Source: Pogostemon cablin
Taxonomy: Eukaryota; Streptophyta; Magnoliopsida; Lamiales; Lamiaceae
Length of the DNA: 64,000 nucleotides
Direction: 5' to 3'
Assembly: GCA_023678885.1 (NCBI GenBank)
Contig: CM042962.1
Location: forward strand, 19,420,336-19,484,335
Shown here: positions 58,868 through 64,000 of the stretch, in pieces
Layout of the letters: every line of letters begins with the position of its first letter
Numbering within the stretch: position 1 is the stretch's first letter
Translations under genes and position numbers: made by a program
The notes under the pieces: generated by a model
Database searches by the model: none
Seen by the model: the letters and a program-made list of their open reading frames with translations, nothing else
What the model was told of the DNA's origin: nothing

Positions 58868-61800
58868 ATGCATCTTGATGAAGAAAATGAGCATCATGAT
58901 GAAGAAAATGAACATCATGATGAAGGAAATGAACATCATGATTTAGGAAATGAGCATCATGATGAAGAAAATGAGCTTCATGATGAAAAAATGAACATCA
59001 TGATGAAGGAAATGAGCATCATGATGACGGAAATGAACATCATGATGAAGAAAATATGCATCATGATAAGGAAATGAGCATCATAATAAAGAAAATGAGC
59101 ATCACGATGAAGGAAATGAGAACAATGATGAAAAAAATGAGCATCATGATGTAGAAAATGAACATCATGATGAAGAAAATTAGCATCATGACAAAGAAAA
59201 TATGCATCATGGTCAAGAAAATATAGATCATGATGAAGAAATGAGCATCATGATGAAGAAAATATGTATTATTATGAAGAAAATCAGCATCATGATGAAG
59301 AAAATGAGCATCATGATGAAGAAAATATGCATCACGATGCAAAAAATATGCATCATGATTAAGAAAATGAGCGTCATGAAGAAGAAAATGAGCATCACGA
59401 TGAAGAAAATGAGCATCACGATGAAAGAAATGAGAATCATGATGAAGAATATATGCATCATGATCAAGAAAATATGCATCATGATGAAAAATGAGCATCA
59501 TGATGAAGAAAAAAATATGCATTATTATAAAGAAAATCAGCATCATGATGAAGAAAATGAGCATCACGATGAAGAAAATATGCATCAAGATGTAGAAAAT
59601 GTACATCATGATTAAGAAAATGAGCATCCTGATAAGGGAAATGAGCATAATGATGAAGAAAATGGGCATCATGATAAAGAAAATATGCAACATGATGAAA
59701 AAAATATGCATCATGATGTAGAAAATGATATCATGATGAAGAAAATATGCATCATGATGAAGAAAATGAGCATTATGATGAAGAAAATGAGCATCATGAC
59801 GAAGAAAATATGCATCATGATATTGAAATGTGCATCATGATGAAGAAAATGAGCGACATGATGAAGGATATAAGAACAATGATGAAGAAAATGAGCATCG
59901 TGATGTAGAAAATGAACATCATGATGAAGAAAATTAGCATCATGATGAAGAAAATACGCATCAAGATCAAGAAAATATAGATCATGATGAAGAAATGAGC
60001 ATCATGATGAAGAAAATATGTATCATTACGAAGAAAATCAGCATCGTGATGAAGAAAATGAACATCATGATGAAGAAAATATGCATCACGATGCAAAAAA
60101 TATGCATCATGATTAATAAAATGAACATCATGGTGATGAAAATGAGTATCACGATGAAGAAAATGAGCATCACGATGAAAGAAATGAGAATCATGATGAA
60201 GAAAATGAGAATCATGATGAAAAAATATGCATCATGATGAAGAAAATGAGCATCATGATGAAGAAAATGAGCATCATGATGAAGAATCTATGCATCATGA
60301 TCAAGAAAATATGCATCATTATGAAAAATTGAGCATCATGATGAAGAAAAAAATATGCATTATTATGTAGAAAATGAGCATCATGATGAAGAAAATATGT
60401 ATCACGATGCAGAAAATATGCATCGTGATTAAGAAAATGAGCATCCTTATAAAGGAAATGAGCATCATGATAAAGAAAATGGGCATCATGATAGAGAAAA
60501 TATGCAACATGATGAATAAAATATGCATCATGATGTAGAAAATGATATCATGATGAAGAAAATATGTATCATGATGAAGAAAATGAGCATCATGATGAAG
60601 AAAAATGAACATCATGATGAAGAAAATGAGAGTCACGATGAAGGAAATGAGAATAATGATGAAGAAAATGAGCATCATGATGAAGAAATTGAACATCATG
60701 ATGAAGAAAATTAGCATCATGATGAAGAAAATATGCATCATGACCAAGAAAATATGAATCATGATGAAGAAATGAGCATCATGATGTAGAAAATATACAT
60801 CATTATGAAGAAAATCAGTTCATGATGAAGAAAATGAGCATCGTGATGAAGAAAATATGCATCACGATGCAAAAAATATGCATCGTGATTAAAAAAATGA
60901 GCATCATAACGAAGAAAATGAGCATCACGATGAAAGAAATGAGAATCATGATGAAGAAAATGAGAACCATGATGAAGAAAATATGCATCATGATGAAGAA
61001 AATAAGCATCATGATGAAAAAAATGAGCATCATGATGAAGAAAATATGCATCATGATCAAAAAAATATGCATCATGATGAAAAAATGAGCATCATGATGA
61101 AGAAAAAAAATATGCATTATTATAAAGAAAACCAACATCATTACGAAGAAAATGAGCATCATGATGAAGAAAATATGCATCACGATGAAGAAAATATGCA
61201 TCGTGATTAAGAAAATGAGCATCCTCATGAAGGAAATGAGCATCGTGATGAAGAAAATATGCATCATGATAAAAAAAATATGCATCATGATGAAGAAAAT
61301 ATGCACCATGATGTATAAAATGATATCATGATGAAGAAAATATGCATCATGATGAAGAAAATGAGTATCATGATGAAAAAATGAGCATCATGATGAAGAA
61401 AAATGAGCATAATGATGAAGAAAATGAGAATCATGATGAAGAAAATATGCATCATGATAAAAAAAAATGAGCAACATGATGAAGAAAATGATAATCATGA
61501 TGAAGAAAATATGCATTATGATAAGGAAAATGAGCATCATGATGAAGAAAATGAGCATCATGATGAAGAAAATATGCATCATGATCAAGAATATATGCAT
61601 CATGATGAAGAAATGAGCATCATGATGAAAAAAAAATATGCATCATTATGAAGAAAATCAGAATCATGAAGAAGAAAATGAGCATCCTGATGAAGAAAAT
61701 GAGCATCATTATAAAGAAAATGGGCATTATGATAAAGAAAATATGCATCATGATGAAGTAAATATGCATCATGATGTAGAAAATTATACTATGATGAAGA

Positions 61801-64000
61801 AAATATGCATCATGATGAAGAAAATGAGCATCATGATGAAAAAATGAGCATCATGAAGAAAAAGATATGCATCTTGATGAAGAAAATGAGCATCATGATG
61901 AAGAAAATGAACATCATGATGAAGGAAATGAACATCATGATTTAGGAAATGAGCATCATGATGAAGAAAATAAGCTTCATGATGAAAAAACGAACATCAT
62001 GATGAAGGAAATGAGCATCATGATGACGGAAATGAACATCATGATGAAGAAAATATGCATCATGATAAGGAAATGAGCATCATGATAAAGAAAATGAGCA
62101 TCACTATGAAGGAAATGAGAATAATGATGAAAAAAATGAGCATCATGATGTAGAAAATGAACATCATGATGAAGAAAATTAGCATCATGACGAAGAAAAT
62201 ATGCATCATGGTCAAGAAAATATAGATCATGATGAAGAAATGAGCATCATGATGAAGAAAATATGTATTATTATGAAGAAAATCAGCATCATGATGAAGA
62301 AAATGAGCATCATGATGAAGAAAATATGCATCACGATGCAAAAAATATGCATCATGATTAAGAAAATGAGCATCATGAAGAAGAAAATGAGCATCACGAT
62401 GAAGAAAATGAGCATCACGATGAAAGAAATGAGAATCATAATGAAGAATATATGCATCATGATCAAGAAAATATGCATCATGATGAAAAATGAGCATCAT
62501 GTTGAAGAAAAAAATATGCATTATTAAAAAGAAAATCAGCATCATGATGATGAAAATGAGCATCACGATGAAGAAAATATGCATCACGATGTAGAAAATG
62601 TGCATCTTGATTAAGAAAATGAGCATCCTGATGAGGGAAATGAGCACCATGATGAAGAAAATGGGCATCATGATCTGCATCATGATGTAGAAAATGATAT
62701 CATGATGAAGAAAATATGCATCATGATGAAGAAAATGAGCATTATGATGAAGAAAATGAGCATCATGACGAAGAAAATATGCATCATGATAAGGAAATGT
62801 GCATCATGATGAAGAAAATGAGCGTCACGATGAAGGAAATAAGAATAATGATGAAGAAAATGAGCATCGTGATGTAGAAAATGAACATCATGATGAAGAA
62901 AATTAGCATCATGATGAAGAAAATACGCATCAAGATCAAGAAAATATAGATCATGATGAAGAAATGAGAATCATGATGAAGAAAATATGTATCATTACGA
63001 AGAAAATCAGCATCGTGATGAAGAAAATGAACATCATGATGAAGAAAATATGCATCACGATGCAAAAAATATGCATCGTGATTAATAAAATGAACATCAT
63101 GGTGATGAAAATGAGTATCACGATGAAGAAAATGAGCATCACGATGAAAGAAATGAGAATCATGATGAAGAAAATGAGAATAATGATGAAGAAAATATGC
63201 ATCATGATGAAGAAAATGAGCATCATGATGAAGAAAATTAGCATCATGATGAAGAATCTATGCATCATGATCAAGAAAATATGCATCATTATGAAAAATT
63301 GAGCATCATGATGAAGAAAAAAATATGCATTATTATGTAGAAAATGAGCATCATGATGAAGAAAATATGTATCACGATGCAGAAAATATGCATCGTGATT
63401 AAGAAAATGAGCATCCTTATAAAGGAAATGAGCATCATGATGAAGAAAATGGGCATCATGATAGAGAAAATATGCAACATGATGAATAAAATATGCATCA
63501 TGACGTAGAAAATGATATCATGATGAAGAAAATATGTATCATGATGAAGAAAATGAGCATCATGATGAATAAAATGAGCATCATGATGAAGAAAAATGAA
63601 CATCATGATGAAGAAAATGAGAGTCACGATGAAGGAAATGAGAATAATGATGAAGAAAATGAGCATCATGATGAAGAAATTGAACATCATGATGAAGAAA
63701 ATTAGCATCATGATGAAGAAAATATGCATCATGACCAAGAAAATATGAATCATGATGAAGAAATGAGCATCATGATGTAGAAAATATCCATCATTATGAA
63801 GAAAATCAGCATCATGATGAAGAAAATGAGCATCATGATGAAGAAAATATGCATCACGATGCAAAAAATATGCATCATGATTAAAAAAATGAGCATCATG
63901 ACGAAGAAAATGAGCATCACGATGAAAGAAATGAGAATCATGATGAAGAAAATGAGAACCATGATGAAGAAAATATGCATCATGATGAAGAAAATAAGCA
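58868..64000. repeat. Higher-order repeat at the right end of array 3, period about 2,970-3,000 bp
   Basis: 58,868 recurs at 61,867 and 59,061 at 62,060 (shift 2,999); 59,815 recurs at 62,784 (shift 2,969); 60,523 recurs at 63,493 (shift 2,970). The marker CATCATGATTTAGGAAATG starts such units at about 48,219, 51,736, 55,065, 55,857, 58,933 and 61,932. Confidence 0.85.

Larger units (their letters stand above)
48112..64000. repeat. 21-bp satellite, array 3 (about 750 monomers), inverted relative to arrays 1 and 2
   Basis: The + strand now reads the complement of arrays 1 and 2 (AGCATCATGATGAAG then AAAATG, or the ATGCATC type). The array starts within the N-terminal side of the envelope-like pseudogene and continues past the window end. 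Open frames are longest on the minus strand here (up to 303 codons), as expected when the repeat is inverted, and shorter on the plus strand. No supported gene, no unique insert and no transposon are seen inside. Confidence 0.97.

Overview
The window looks like plant nuclear heterochromatin, probably from a flowering plant and perhaps pericentromeric. I see no intact host gene, no rRNA or tRNA gene, and no prokaryotic-style operon. Two kinds of sequence make up almost everything. One is a very abundant 21-bp satellite, about 36 kb of the 64 kb. The other is a nested set of broken plant transposable elements: Ty1/copia, a Sirevirus-type copia, Athila/Tat-type Ty3/gypsy, and CACTA ends. The plant assignment rests on these families, on the initiator-tRNA-Met primer site and on the LTR structures. 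The species cannot be told from the sequence.

Layout: (1) 1-10,638, satellite array 1. (2) 10,633-11,485, five tandem copies of an unrelated 162-178-bp repeat. (3) 11,489-16,095, two LTR copies of one copia family (L1, L2), each cut by a CACTA-type end; the first carries a striking 85-bp-arm hairpin. (4) 16,096-22,142, a deleted Athila/Tat-like gypsy element on the minus strand (gag, protease-side remnant, conserved leader-like motif, polypurine tract, LTR), into which a plus-strand solo LTR (L3) inserted. (5) 22,143-31,589, satellite array 2, which starts inside the gypsy gag. (6) 31,590-48,111, the 3' part of a Sirevirus-like element (envelope-like ORF, polypurine tract, LTR) on the minus strand. 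It is split by a solo LTR (L7) and by a 12.7-kb composite copia element with the form LTR-internal-LTR-internal-LTR (L6, E1, L5, E2, L4). (7) 48,112-64,000, satellite array 3, in the opposite orientation to arrays 1 and 2.

The 21-bp monomer reads TTCTTCATCATGATG plus CTCATT (or CATATT) on the + strand of arrays 1 and 2. Because 21 is a multiple of three and four of six frames lack stops, the arrays produce very many long open frames (heptapeptides such as HHDEENE, MSIMMKK, LHHDAHF, FFIMMLI). These are by-products of the repeat, not genes. The arrays have higher-order structure (periods near 4.1-4.5 kb, 1.84-2.01 kb and 3-4.6 kb respectively) and recurrent duplications of about 440 bp, or 21 monomers.

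No set of genes works together here. What can be reconstructed is a history: a Sirevirus-like and a gypsy element decayed, members of one copia family inserted repeatedly (target duplications TCTCC, GTTGT and AGAAC are visible), CACTA ends landed in two of those LTRs, and the satellite came to abut these elements. I give no order for satellite expansion relative to the insertions. The copia internal copies both lack the integrase core, so the family looks non-autonomous.
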